From Firmicutes bacterium UBA2116 (GTDB lineage Bacteria; Bacillota; Clostridia; Tissierellales; Sedimentibacteraceae): 57,504 bases of DNA. The notes beneath the pieces are model-generated. The model was not told the DNA's origin. It worked only from the letters and a program-made list of their open reading frames with translations, and did not search any database. The stretch is taken from NCBI GenBank assembly GCA_002331025.1, contig DCYG01000011.1, positions 38,279 through 95,782 on the forward strand, read 5' to 3'. Of the stretch, positions 41,660-49,263 are shown piece by piece. Within the stretch, counting starts at the first letter, position 1. Each line of letters opens with the position of its first letter. The position numbers were made by a program, and so were the translations under genes.

Positions 41660-42532
41660 ATGAATATAATAGAAAAAAACAATAAAATTATTGTAGAGAA
41701 TATAAAGGATTTTAATACAACTCACATATTTGATTGCGGACAAGCATTCAGGTGGAACAAAGAAGAGGACGGCTCTTATACAGGAGTTGTTAAAGATAAG
41801 GTTATAAATGTAAAACAAAATGAATCTTCAGTTACGTTCAATAATATATCAATGGATGATTACGAAGATATAATAAAGGATTATTTTGATTTTAATACCG
41901 ATTATGCCGAAATTAAAAAAAGAGTTAATACAGATGAGATAATGAATACTGCCATTAAATTCGGCTATGGTATCAGAATCCTAAACCAGGATGAATGGGA
42001 AACCATGATATCATTTATGATATCAGCAAATAACCGAATCCCGATGATTAAAAAGGTCATAGAAAATTTAAGTATCACTTTTGGCAAATATATATGTAAT
42101 TATAACGGCAGAGATTATTATAGCTTCCCAACGGCAGAAAAATTGTCAGTTGCACCGGTTGATAAAATTTTAGAATGCAAGGCAGGCTTCAGAGCTCCGA
42201 GGATAAAAGAAGCAGCTCAAAGGTTTTTGAAAGAAAAAGACATCATTTATAATGTTAAAAACACTTCCTACAATGAAGGTCTCAATTATTTAAAAACTTA
42301 TAACGGAATAGGGGACAAGGTTGCTAATTGCATATTGTTGTTTTCGATGAAGCAATTCGATACCTTCCCTGTTGATGTGTGGGTCAGAAGAGTTATGCAA
42401 ACACTTTATGTCGATAAAAATACAAAGGATGCCGATATACAAAAATTTGCCGAAAATAAATTCGGTAAGCTTTCAGGATATGCTCAGCAATATTTATTTT
42501 ATTATGCGCGCGAAAACGAAATAGGTAAATAA
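41660..42532 (+). CDS. ogg: 8-oxoguanine DNA glycosylase/AP lyase (OGG1 type)
   Basis: Start is the ATG at 41660 behind AGAGGTG; an in-frame GTG lies 6 nt earlier. The 290-residue protein has the OGG N-terminal domain (THIFDCGQAFRWNKEEDGSYTGVVKDKVI in outline) and a helix-hairpin-helix GPD domain. YNGIGDKVANCILLFSMKQFDTFPVDVWVRRVM carries the hairpin, the catalytic lysine (GDKVAN) and the aspartate (PVDVW). It removes 8-oxoguanine from DNA and cuts the abasic site. Length fits bacterial OGG1-like enzymes. Confidence 0.93.
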   Translation: MNIIEKNNKIIVENIKDFNTTHIFDCGQAFRWNKEEDGSYTGVVKDKVINVKQNESSVTFNNISMDDYEDIIKDYFDFNTDYAEIKKRVNTDEIMNTAIKFGYGIRILNQDEWETMISFMISANNRIPMIKKVIENLSITFGKYICNYNGRDYYSFPTAEKLSVAPVDKILECKAGFRAPRIKEAAQRFLKEKDIIYNVKNTSYNEGLNYLKTYNGIGDKVANCILLFSMKQFDTFPVDVWVRRVMQTLYVDKNTKDADIQKFAENKFGKLSGYAQQYLFYYARENEIGK

Positions 42533-42539
42533 TTTTAAG

Positions 42540-42570
42540 AAAAAAGCAGAAACTAAAACTGCTTTTTTAA
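42540..42570 (+). terminator. terminator after the ogg gene
   Basis: AAAAAGCAG, loop, CTGCTTTTTT. Confidence 0.85.
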
Positions 42571-42608
42571 TTTTGTATTTACAGCATAATCCAAGGAAAG
42601 GAGACAAA

Positions 42609-44084
42609 ATGTCAGACAGAGAATTAAAGATAAAAACAGGGTGGAATTTAGATAACAGTTATGCGAAGTTACCTGAAATTTTTTATAGAAAAATTTATCC
42701 CGTACCTGTGCGTTCACCTTATATGATAGTACTAAATAATACTTTAGCCGAGACATTAGGATTAAACATAGAAGAGCTTAATAGTCAAGATGGAATTTAT
42801 ACACTTGCCGGCAATTCGATTCCCGAGGGATCAATACCGATTGCTCAAGCATATTCAGGTCATCAGTTTGCACACTTTACAATGTTAGGTGACGGAAGAG
42901 CTGTTTTGCTGGGTGAACAAATCACGCCGGACAATGAGCGCTTGGATATCCAGCTAAAAGGATCAGGAAGAACACCATTTTCAAGGGGAGGAGACGGAAG
43001 AGCTTCGCTTGGTCCCATGCTTAGAGAATATATTATGAGTGAAGCGATGAATTCTTTGAAAATTCCAACTACAAGGTCGTTAGCGGTTGTAGAAACAGGG
43101 GAGCCGGTGTATCGTGAAACGGTATTAAAAGGAGCCGTATTAACCAGGGTTGCGTCAAGTCATATAAGAGTCGGGACATTTCAATACGCAGCAAATTGGG
43201 GAAGCAAGGATGATTTAAAAGCATTGGCTGACTATACAATAAACAGACATTTTTCATATATTAATAAAGATAAAGAAAAATATCTGCTTCTTTTAGAAGA
43301 AATAATCAAGAAACAGGCATCGCTTATTTCAAAGTGGCAATTAGCGGGGTTTATCCACGGTGTTATGAATACCGACAACATGGCTATAAGCGGTGAAACT
43401 ATAGACTATGGACCATGCGCATTCATGGATGCCTATAATCCCGATACTGTTTTCAGCTCAATAGATACAGCAGGCAGATATGCATATAAGAATCAACCTA
43501 AAATAGGCGAATGGAATCTTTTGAGATTGGCTGAAGCACTGATTTCCATACTACATGATAATGAAGAAACGGCTGTTAAAATGGCTCAGGATGCTGTTTC
43601 AAAGTTTGACGTATTGTTCATTGACAATTATTATGAAGGCATGAGATCAAAAATTGGATTGTTTAATGAAGAGAAAGATGATGCATCCCTGATAAATAAC
43701 CTGCTTGATTTAATGCGCAGATATGAAGCCGATTATACGTATACCTTTAATGCTTTAACGGAAAATAAATTGGAAGACACAATACTGCATGGTAATTCTG
43801 AATTTATGAATTGGTATAATATGTGGCAGGCAAGATTGTTAAAGCAGCAAAGAACAAAAGAGGAAACGAAACAGCTTATGAGAAGCTCTAATCCGTCAAT
43901 TATACCTCGCAACTATCTTGTTGAGAACGCACTAAATGAAGCAGTACACAATGAAAATTACAGTGTAATGAACAATTTGTTAAGTGCTATGTCAAATCCT
44001 TATTCGGATAATAACGAGTATGAAGAATATAAAAAGCTTCCTCCGCCTACAACTTGCCCGTATAGAACTTTTTGCGGAACCTAA
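42609..44084 (+). CDS. selO: SelO/YdiU-family protein AMPylase
   Basis: Start is 42609, with AAAGGAGACAAA upstream, giving 491 residues. It is a SelO pseudokinase that transfers AMP from ATP to protein hydroxyls. Family blocks seen are AQAYSGHQFAHFTMLGDGRAVLLGEQ, LDIQLKGSGRTPFSRGGDGRASLGPMLREYIMSEAM and GFIHGVMNTDNMAISGETIDYGPCAFMD, the last holding the metal ligands. The C-terminus ends CPYRTFCGT, so the terminal selenocysteine of some family members is replaced by a cysteine arrangement. Monocistronic between two terminators. Confidence 0.95.
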   Translation: MSDRELKIKTGWNLDNSYAKLPEIFYRKIYPVPVRSPYMIVLNNTLAETLGLNIEELNSQDGIYTLAGNSIPEGSIPIAQAYSGHQFAHFTMLGDGRAVLLGEQITPDNERLDIQLKGSGRTPFSRGGDGRASLGPMLREYIMSEAMNSLKIPTTRSLAVVETGEPVYRETVLKGAVLTRVASSHIRVGTFQYAANWGSKDDLKALADYTINRHFSYINKDKEKYLLLLEEIIKKQASLISKWQLAGFIHGVMNTDNMAISGETIDYGPCAFMDAYNPDTVFSSIDTAGRYAYKNQPKIGEWNLLRLAEALISILHDNEETAVKMAQDAVSKFDVLFIDNYYEGMRSKIGLFNEEKDDASLINNLLDLMRRYEADYTYTFNALTENKLEDTILHGNSEFMNWYNMWQARLLKQQRTKEETKQLMRSSNPSIIPRNYLVENALNEAVHNENYSVMNNLLSAMSNPYSDNNEYEEYKKLPPPTTCPYRTFCGT

Positions 44085-44118
44085 CTATATAAAAATGAGA
44101 ATATGGCTTAGGTGATTA

Positions 44119-44571
44119 TTATTGTCTAATTATCTGGGGCTGCATTATAAATTCATAATCCGGGTCGCCACCGGAAGAATAATGTCGTAAATATATGTCG
44201 TAAAAGGTTGTTACATCAGGATATATAGGAACATCAATTAAATAAGCAGTGTGATAATCGGGAGCCTGAACGGATACTATATAATATTCATTTTCTTCTT
44301 TTAAAACAGGAAGTTTAAAAGTCGGAACTTTGCCATCTTGATCTGAAATATCAGTATTTATAAAAACTCCTAATCCATTTTCTCGGTATAAACCTGTGAC
44401 GGTTAATGTTGAAACCTTGACAATAGCTCCCTCAATAGGAGTTTTAAGAACATATTGAAAAACGTTAATATTCAAATATCCAATTTCGTTCTGATTATTA
44501 TTTTCAAGCTCTTTGCTTTTGACATGCACCATTTTATTTTTAACCCAATAAGGTATGTTTCTGTAATACAT
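44119..44571 (-). CDS. SleC-prodomain-like beta-sandwich protein
   Basis: A 150-residue protein starting at 44571 (GGAGGG 5 nt upstream). The core resembles a carboxypeptidase-regulatory-like fold: GYLNINVFQYVLKTPIEGAIVKVSTL, then ISDQDGKVPTFKLP, YYIVSVQAPDYHTAYLIDVPIYPDVTTFYDIYLR. The same arrangement occurs in the N-terminal part of clostridial spore-cortex lytic and peptidoglycan-binding proteins (SleC type). Here it stands alone without a hydrolase or signal peptide. A spore-coat or cortex role is a guess from fold resemblance. Confidence 0.5.
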   Translation of the reverse strand: MYYRNIPYWVKNKMVHVKSKELENNNQNEIGYLNINVFQYVLKTPIEGAIVKVSTLTVTGLYRENGLGVFINTDISDQDGKVPTFKLPVLKEENEYYIVSVQAPDYHTAYLIDVPIYPDVTTFYDIYLRHYSSGGDPDYEFIMQPQIIRQ

Positions 44572-44741
44572 TTTACCCTCCAATAAACAAATTGAATTTT
44601 ATCAGTAAAAAGACTCAATATTTGCAACGTACCTGCATATAATTTACTATCATAATATGATAATTAAAATAATATGTTTCAAATAAAAAAATTATGATAA
44701 AACACAGAAGCTTAATTTAGCAGATATTTGCTCCAAAATCA

Positions 44742-44769
44742 TTGACAAGCACTTAAAAAGTGCTATAAT
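44742..44769 (+). promoter_or_regulatory. promoter of tRNA-Pro
   Basis: TTGACA (44742-44747), 16 nt, TATAAT (44764-44769). The preceding 150 nt, back to the SleC-like gene, show no other feature. Confidence 0.9.
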
Positions 44770-44780
44770 TATATTGTTGT

Positions 44781-44854
44781 CGGGGTGTAGCGAAGCTTGG
44801 TATCGCGCATGGTTCGGGACCATGAGGCCGAAGGTTCAAATCCTTTCACTCCGA
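44781..44854 (+). tRNA. tRNA-Pro (anticodon CGG)
   Basis: A full 74-nt cloverleaf folds: acceptor CGGGGTG / CACTCCG with the C1-G72 pair typical of bacterial tRNA-Pro, D-stem GCGA / TCGC, anticodon stem CATGG / CCATG with loop TTCGGGA (anticodon CGG at 44815-44817, reading CCG), and T-arm GAAGG-TTCAAAT-CCTTT. The discriminator is A and CCA is not encoded. A TTTTTT run follows directly. Confidence 0.97.
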
Positions 44855-44907
44855 TTTTTTATTTGAAATGATATGGGATTTTTTATTTAAAAATATATGG
44901 AGATAAT

Positions 44908-45420
44908 ATGACTTCAGAAAAACGAAGAGAAAATATCGAGGCAATACTAAGAAAAAGCAATGAACCTATAACGGCTACTGCTTTAGCTAAGGAATTTTCC
45001 GTAAGCCGTCAGGTAATTGTAGGAGATGTCGCCTTAATGCGAGCCGCAGGATTAAGGATTTCGGCTACTCCCAGGGGATATATATTTGATTCAGATAAGG
45101 AAAATCAAATATGCTTTACTGTTGCATGTCAGCACGATAATGAAAACATGGCAAATGAGCTCTATGCGATTGTTGATAACGGCGGAACGATATTTAATGT
45201 AACTGTAGAACATCCAATATACGGTCAGATATCCGGAGAACTTCGCATATCTTCAAGATATGAAGCAGACATGTTTTTAGAAAAGATTAGAAGCAATAAA
45301 GCTCAGCCGTTGATGAGATTAACAGGCGGTATTCATCTTCATAAAATTAAATGCAATAGTGAAAATGAAAAGAAAAGAATTATTGAAACATTGAAAAAAG
45401 AACAAATAATGTTTGAATAA
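44908..45420 (+). CDS. niaR: niacin-responsive repressor NiaR (3H domain)
   Basis: A 170-residue repressor. The N-terminal winged helix (about 1-60) has ITATALAKEFSVSRQVIVGDVALMRAAGL. The C-terminal 3H domain (about 70-168) has its conserved histidines in VEHPIYG and GGIHLHKIK, which bind a metal and nicotinate. NiaR shuts off NAD precursor uptake and synthesis genes when niacin is available. The niacin transporter component niaX follows directly. GGAGATAAT precedes the ATG. Confidence 0.92.
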   Translation: MTSEKRRENIEAILRKSNEPITATALAKEFSVSRQVIVGDVALMRAAGLRISATPRGYIFDSDKENQICFTVACQHDNENMANELYAIVDNGGTIFNVTVEHPIYGQISGELRISSRYEADMFLEKIRSNKAQPLMRLTGGIHLHKIKCNSENEKKRIIETLKKEQIMFE

Positions 45421-45431
45421 AAATTATTGGG

Positions 45432-45485
45432 TTGACAAGCTGTTTTTTATTTACTATAATTGTACAAATAGATGTCAAGACATCT
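45432..45485 (+). promoter_or_regulatory. niaX promoter and candidate NiaR operator
   Basis: TTGACA (45432-45437), 17 nt, TATAAT (45455-45460). Immediately downstream AGATGTC-AA-GACATCT (45470-45485) is a perfect dyad, with a further TGACAAGAC nearby. A repressor here would block initiation; NiaR, encoded just upstream, is the natural candidate. Confidence 0.7.
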
Positions 45486-45518
45486 GACAAGACAATGGGT
45501 CAAAGAAAGGACAGAAAA

Positions 45519-46085
45519 ATGACAAGAAACAATAAACTTAATTCAATGCTGATTTCAGCACTCCTTTGTTCGATAGGAATAGTGATTCCGATAATTTCAC
45601 CCATTAAAATAACCATGGAGCCTGCATCGTTTACATTGGCAAGTCATGTGGCAATATTTATTGCTATGTTTGTATCTCCTTTAACAGCTATCTTTGTATC
45701 ACTTGGCACATCGGTCGGATTTCTGTTGGCAGGATTTCCGATAGTAGTAGTACTGAGGGCTGCATCCCATATAGTTTTTGCATTTTTAGGTTCGTTTTTT
45801 TTAAAGGTGTACCCTGATACATTGAATTCATTTAAGCGTTCGCAGTTATATTCGTTCGTAATAGGGTTAATACATGCAATATGTGAAGTAGCGATAGTAT
45901 CTGTATTTTATTTTGGAAACAATATGAGTTCAGGTTATTACTCAAAAGGATTTTTTATATCGGTTGTATTATTGGTGGGAGTAGGAACCGTAGTACACAG
46001 TATGGTTGATTTCTATCTTGCACAAGCAATATGGAAGCCCGTTACAAAGGCAATTAAAATCCAGAAAGAAGCCAGCGCACATTAA
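45519..46085 (+). CDS. niaX: niacin ECF transporter S component NiaX
   Basis: The ATG at 45519 (GAAAGGACAG upstream) gives 188 residues; an upstream in-frame TTG coincides with the promoter -35 and is rejected. About five to six hydrophobic segments are present, and the start MTRNNKLNSMLISALLCSIGIVIPI is typical of ECF substrate-binding subunits. GTVVHSMVDFYLAQAIW near the end fits the NiaX group. It binds niacin and relies on shared EcfAA'T subunits encoded elsewhere. Next to niaR and probably repressed by it. Confidence 0.88.
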   Translation: MTRNNKLNSMLISALLCSIGIVIPIISPIKITMEPASFTLASHVAIFIAMFVSPLTAIFVSLGTSVGFLLAGFPIVVVLRAASHIVFAFLGSFFLKVYPDTLNSFKRSQLYSFVIGLIHAICEVAIVSVFYFGNNMSSGYYSKGFFISVVLLVGVGTVVHSMVDFYLAQAIWKPVTKAIKIQKEASAH

Positions 46086-46115
46086 ATTTCCTTAAATTTC
46101 TCCTATATATAGTGG

Positions 46116-46162
46116 CTTAGCCGCATCTGATTAATTATGTAATACGGCTAAGTCGTTTTTTT
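46116..46162 (+). terminator. terminator after niaX
   Basis: CTTAGCCG (46116-46123) and CGGCTAAG (46145-46152), then TCGTTTTTTTA. Confidence 0.8.
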
Positions 46163-46238
46163 ATGGCAATAATTAACTATAAGTGGTATAATAAATGCAG
46201 ATTTATAATTTAAGGCGGTATTTTTTCAGGAGGGTATT

Positions 46239-46469
46239 ATGTACAGTGAAGAGTTGCTTCTTTCTGATTTGAATGGTATAGAAGCGGAAATAATCATAGC
46301 GAAATTAAAATCATACGGAATTCCTGTATTAAAAAAATCAAAGGGTACAGGTGAAATCATGGAAATTTACACAGGAGTGAATTTGTACGGAATAGATATT
46401 TATGTTCCGTCGGATATGCTTGAGCTGGCAAAAGAGCTGCTTAAGCCGGTCGATGAAGAAGAGTATTAA
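46239..46469 (+). CDS. DUF2007-like small protein
   Basis: A 76-residue acidic protein with the alpha-beta pattern of DUF2007 (putative signal-transducing) domains: LLSDLNGIEAEIIIAKLKSYGIPVLKK, then GVNLYGIDIYVPSDMLELAKELL. No catalytic residues or membrane segments. Function unknown. AGGAGGG precedes the start. The next small gene starts 43 nt downstream. Confidence 0.75.
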   Translation: MYSEELLLSDLNGIEAEIIIAKLKSYGIPVLKKSKGTGEIMEIYTGVNLYGIDIYVPSDMLELAKELLKPVDEEEY

Positions 46470-46512
46470 AACAACATTTAAATGAAATTTATAACTAAAG
46501 GAGGTAATATAT

Positions 46513-46647
46513 ATGGCTAGAGTTAATTTTTTTGGATTGTTTTTATTACCGATTATGATAGCTATACCGGTTGTTATATTGTATTTTGTTATTAAATTAG
46601 CTGTGAAAAATGCAATAATAGAATTAAAGAATAAAAATATAATTTAA
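46513..46647 (+). CDS. 44-residue single-span membrane protein
   Basis: AAAGGAGGTAATATAT, a near-perfect ribosome binding site, precedes an ATG at 46513. The frame encodes 44 residues: a short start (MARVNF), one long hydrophobic helix (FGLFLLPIMIAIPVVILYFV), and a basic tail (IKLAVKNAIIELKNKNII). No family recognised. The next gene, also membrane-anchored, begins 17 nt downstream, suggesting a shared transcript. Confidence 0.7.
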   Translation: MARVNFFGLFLLPIMIAIPVVILYFVIKLAVKNAIIELKNKNII

Positions 46648-46664
46648 ATTATAAGGGATATTGT

Positions 46665-47108
46665 ATGATTAAAAGGGGTATGTTTTTGGTAATTTCTGTT
46701 ATTGCGGTATTTGTATTGTTAATTGTTTATTGGCAGATATATGACTGGGAAACTACAGTCATAGGCACAAGAGAAAATGTTCTCAGCAGCTGGCACTATG
46801 AATTGAATGAAATAGATTCAGAAAAGGCCATATTTTCTTATGGTGTTACTTTATATAATGACAGCAATGAACCTAAATTTGTCAGAGCGATACAACCAAG
46901 CTATAAAAATGAAATAAAGATTATAGAACATGACAATGCCATAACGGTAAGCAAAGAACTTCAACCCAATGAAAAATGTAAGATCGGTTGGGAAATAGTT
47001 GTAGATACTAAAGAAATAACGGAATTAAACGTTAAAACAGTTAAAAATATTTTAAAAAGTGTCACTGTTTCAATGGATAATTCTAACTATACATATTATC
47101 AAAATTAA
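46665..47108 (+). CDS. membrane-anchored extracytoplasmic protein of unknown function
   Basis: A 147-residue protein with one N-terminal hydrophobic helix (MFLVISVIAVFVLLIVYW), then a soluble part rich in beta strands (ESFSYGVTLYNDSNEP-like, KFVRAIQPSYKN, WEIVVDTKEI). It reads as an anchored Ig-like domain on the outer face. No enzyme motif and no recognised family. Its last bases abut a remnant of a LysE-type gene on the opposite strand, so its C-terminus may have been altered by that deletion. Confidence 0.65.
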   Translation: MIKRGMFLVISVIAVFVLLIVYWQIYDWETTVIGTRENVLSSWHYELNEIDSEKAIFSYGVTLYNDSNEPKFVRAIQPSYKNEIKIIEHDNAITVSKELQPNEKCKIGWEIVVDTKEITELNVKTVKNILKSVTVSMDNSNYTYYQN

Positions 47109-47226
47109 AAGGCAGACTTTTTTTAAACCCATACTTTGTTGCATTAGTCATAGACATAATATTATTAGGACCCGGTGTAAAGCTTGTAATAAAAGCATAT
47201 GATATAAAAGCAGATAAATTAGGCAT
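47101..47226 (-). pseudogene. 5' remnant of a LysE/RhtB-family exporter gene
   Basis: The minus strand from ATG 47226, behind CCGGAGGTTGATT, encodes a 42-residue stretch with FISYAFITSFTPGPNNIMSM and TKYGFKKSLPFN, the unmistakable N-terminus of LysE/RhtB amino-acid exporters (normally about 200 residues). The match stops near 47101, and the frame closes soon after inside the 3' end of the facing gene. Only the first fifth survives, with its ribosome binding site, so this is a recent deletion derivative. Confidence 0.85.
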
Positions 47227-47310
47227 AATCAACCTCCGGATAAGCACACATATTTAATAAAATTCATGATACCACTTTATACATGATAGTACAAGTTGTA
47301 ATTTAACATT

Positions 47311-47340
47311 AAAAAACCGGATAATTATATCCGGTTTTTT
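47311..47340. terminator. bidirectional terminator
   Basis: AAAAAACCGGATA, 4-nt centre, TATCCGGTTTTTT: symmetric, active on both strands. An orphan GGAGGAGG with a five-codon frame follows at 47347-47376 on the plus strand. Confidence 0.85.
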
Positions 47341-47371
47341 AAAATAGGAGGAGGAAAATGTATATTCTGAA

Positions 47372-48115
47372 TTAACGTATATCTGCAAATTTTTCAGTTA
47401 TGTGAAAACCTTCTATTCCAAGCTCTCGCATTTCAGGAGTGTTTATTAATATACCTCCACCCGGGAGCAAGGTTAGTTGATTTTCAAGATTAATGTTATC
47501 AAAGAGTTTGTTTATCAGTTTTATCTTATCATGCTCTGTCCCTAGGAACACAACTGTCTTGCCTTCGTGTATAAAGTCCTTTATTTTATTTTTTTCTTTT
47601 GAAATATCTGAAGAAATTATAACTTTCATGCCTTTTGTTACGTCTTTAACCTCATCAAGTATTTTTTCCGGTATCAAATCACCTTTATTTATTATTACAA
47701 CTGTTTCAGCATTTATATTACTTGATATGCTAATATATGCTTTTAATTTTTCAGTGTGAAAGTCATTGTTTAAAGACATTAAAACAAATATGGTATCTAT
47801 GTTAGAGGCAATGAGATCATCTGAGTTTGCATCCCATTTTCCTTTTCGCATAAGCTGATTTTTCCGGTTTATTATTTCAGATATATAACTAAATCCTTTT
47901 TTTATGTCAATTATGACAAAATCGCCAACCACCGGATAATCAGACAATGTTTTGACCTCATATTTAAAGCTGTCTGATATTTCTGTGTTTATTTCTCCTG
48001 TCTCGGTAATAGCTTTATATGTGTCATGGCTTCTTGAAACTATTCTGCCGATTGTTTGATTGCCTGATATATTAATGTTCTTGCTGTCAATACCGTATTT
48101 TTCCATGCTGTTCAT
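47372..48115 (-). CDS. degenerate RsgA-like GTPase paralogue
   Basis: A 247-residue protein aligned with RsgA (YloQ). The N-terminal OB fold (about 15-90) is recognisable (TIGRIVSRSHDTYKAITETGEI; DYPVVGDFVIID; INRKNQLMRKG). The circularly permuted GTPase domain keeps G4 (NKGD, 143-146). The P-loop region reads LGTEHDKIKLINKLF (191-205), where RsgA has GSSGVGKSTLIN, and G3 reads NTPEMREL, not DTPGMREL. The switch segment between them is shortened, and the zinc-binding C-terminal domain of about 70 residues is missing. It is unlikely to bind GTP. Either a decaying gene or a repurposed ribosome-binding protein. Confidence 0.8.
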   Translation of the reverse strand: MNSMEKYGIDSKNINISGNQTIGRIVSRSHDTYKAITETGEINTEISDSFKYEVKTLSDYPVVGDFVIIDIKKGFSYISEIINRKNQLMRKGKWDANSDDLIASNIDTIFVLMSLNNDFHTEKLKAYISISSNINAETVVIINKGDLIPEKILDEVKDVTKGMKVIISSDISKEKNKIKDFIHEGKTVVFLGTEHDKIKLINKLFDNINLENQLTLLPGGGILINTPEMRELGIEGFHITEKFADIR

Positions 48116-48189
48116 TGTAATACTCCTTAAATAAATTATTTCTTATATATATAATAAGGCAATTTTGATTTTTTTATTCATCTGCCGTA

Positions 48190-48218
48190 TTGACTAATTT
48201 AGTATTTTAGAGTAAGAT
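48190..48218 (+). promoter_or_regulatory. promoter of the XRE-cupin gene
   Basis: TTGACT (48190-48195), 17 nt, TAAGAT (48213-48218). Confidence 0.6.
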
Positions 48219-48251
48219 TTTCTTATTATTCATGAATGGAGACAAGTGTAA

Positions 48252-48791
48252 ATGGATGGCAGAAAGGTTAGAAAATTAAGAAAAATTAATGATATGACCA
48301 TTGAGAAGCTTTCTGAAAAAACAGGTTTTACAGCAAGCTATATTTCACAGGTTGAAAGAAATTTAATTGAGCCATCTTTAACTGCATTAGGAAAAATCTG
48401 CAAGGTTTTAAATGTTTCTCCTTATTATTTTTTGGATGACGGAAGCAACGTAATTGTAACTCGAAAGGAAGAAAGACAAGTATTATATACAGCTGAAAAA
48501 GATATGGAATTAGAATATTTATTACCTATTGAAAACGAAAATAACAAAGTAAAATTGAAGATTTATAAATTTATTTTGAATTCAGGCAAATGGGACAATG
48601 ATAATTTTTCTATAATAGATTCCGATAAATGTGTAATAATAATAAAAGGTAAATTGATTGTAACTTTTTCCGATTACAATGAAATTTTAGATGAAGGTGA
48701 CAGCATATACATAAGCTCATATGTACCGCATAAATTGTTTAATCCTTCAGATGAAAAAGCAGAAGTGGTCTGTATAATAACGCCATCATAA
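48252..48791 (+). CDS. XRE-cupin transcriptional regulator
   Basis: A 179-residue regulator. Residues about 1-62 form a Cro/C1 helix-turn-helix (VRKLRKINDMTIEKLSEKTGFTASYISQVERNLIEPSLTALGKI in outline). Residues about 100-178 form a cupin barrel (CVIIIKGKLIVTFSDYNEILDEGDSIYISSYVPHKLFNPSDEKAEVVCI), probably a ligand sensor. Such proteins regulate amine or amino-acid metabolism. A 57-residue gene follows after 17 nt. Targets cannot be inferred. Confidence 0.88.
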   Translation: MDGRKVRKLRKINDMTIEKLSEKTGFTASYISQVERNLIEPSLTALGKICKVLNVSPYYFLDDGSNVIVTRKEERQVLYTAEKDMELEYLLPIENENNKVKLKIYKFILNSGKWDNDNFSIIDSDKCVIIIKGKLIVTFSDYNEILDEGDSIYISSYVPHKLFNPSDEKAEVVCIITPS

Positions 48792-48808
48792 AATAAACGA
48801 GGTGAACC

Positions 48809-48982
48809 ATGGAAAAAAAATTTGAAGAAATAAAAGAAGAATTCATTAATGCAAGCTTGGATGAAAAAATCAGAATTTATACTACGACACAAGGCTTAAC
48901 CGTAGAACAGTTTAAAGAACTGTTGGCATATTTTCCTATAAAGCATCTGGATAGGCTGGAAGAAGCAGTAAACGGAATATAA
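48809..48982 (+). CDS. 57-residue acidic helical protein
   Basis: ATG at 48809 follows ACGAGGTGAACC. The translation (MEKKFEEIKEEFINASLDEKI..., then TTQGLTVEQFKELLAYFPIKHLDRLEEAV) is acidic and helical, with no membrane segment or cysteine. No family recognised. Spacing of 17 nt suggests co-transcription with the XRE-cupin regulator. Confidence 0.6.
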   Translation: MEKKFEEIKEEFINASLDEKIRIYTTTQGLTVEQFKELLAYFPIKHLDRLEEAVNGI

Positions 48983-49004
48983 TCTGGAAACCGCAAGGCT
49001 TCTC

Positions 49005-49124
49005 AGGCTGCTGAAAAAGTCCCCCTGCGTCGTTGCCGTTCAGTCGGTCAATCCTCACGTATGTCTAATACGCTGCGGTTGCCCGTCTTCCGGCGCCTTG
49101 CAGGATGAACTTTTTCAACAGCCT
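49005..49124. repeat. 120-bp terminal-inverted-repeat element (MITE-like)
   Basis: AGGCTGCTGAAAAAGT (49005-49020) and ACTTTTTCAACAGCCT (49109-49124) are 16-bp inverted ends with one mismatch. The GC-rich interior has no coding sense. The inner CTTGCAGGATGAA (49097-49109) recurs reversed at 36690-36702 and the outer TTCAACAGCCT at 38722-38732, so it belongs to a dispersed family. No target-site duplication is evident by eye. Confidence 0.6.
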
Positions 49125-49152
49125 ATCATCTTGATGACTTTGTCATCAATCT

Positions 49153-49178
49153 GAACGGCAGTAATCTGCCGTTCTTTT
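49153..49178 (+). terminator. terminator after the XRE-cupin transcript
   Basis: GAACGGCAG-TAAT-CTGCCGTTC followed by TTTT. Just downstream, TCCTCTGCTTTCGCTTA (about 49191-49207) is a partial copy of the AATTAAAATTTGG-family repeat flank. Confidence 0.8.
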
Positions 49179-49200
49179 GGGTCCTCTGCTTTCGCTTATG

Positions 49201-49229
49201 TTGACGAAAAAGATATTGACGTTTATAAT
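49201..49229 (+). promoter_or_regulatory. promoter of the xdhC-like gene
   Basis: TTGACG (49201-49206), 17 nt, TATAAT (49224-49229). Confidence 0.6.
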
Positions 49230-49263
49230 TAAACTATAATATGTCTTAAATCAGGAGAGATTT

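Noticed and set aside
45432..45518. N-terminal extension of NiaX from a TTG
   Set aside because: The TTG is the first part of the TTGACA promoter element, and the extension is not conserved-looking.
48983..49263. Small protein-coding gene in the gap after the XRE-cupin transcript
   Set aside because: No start with a ribosome binding site; the content is a MITE-like repeat, a terminator and a promoter.
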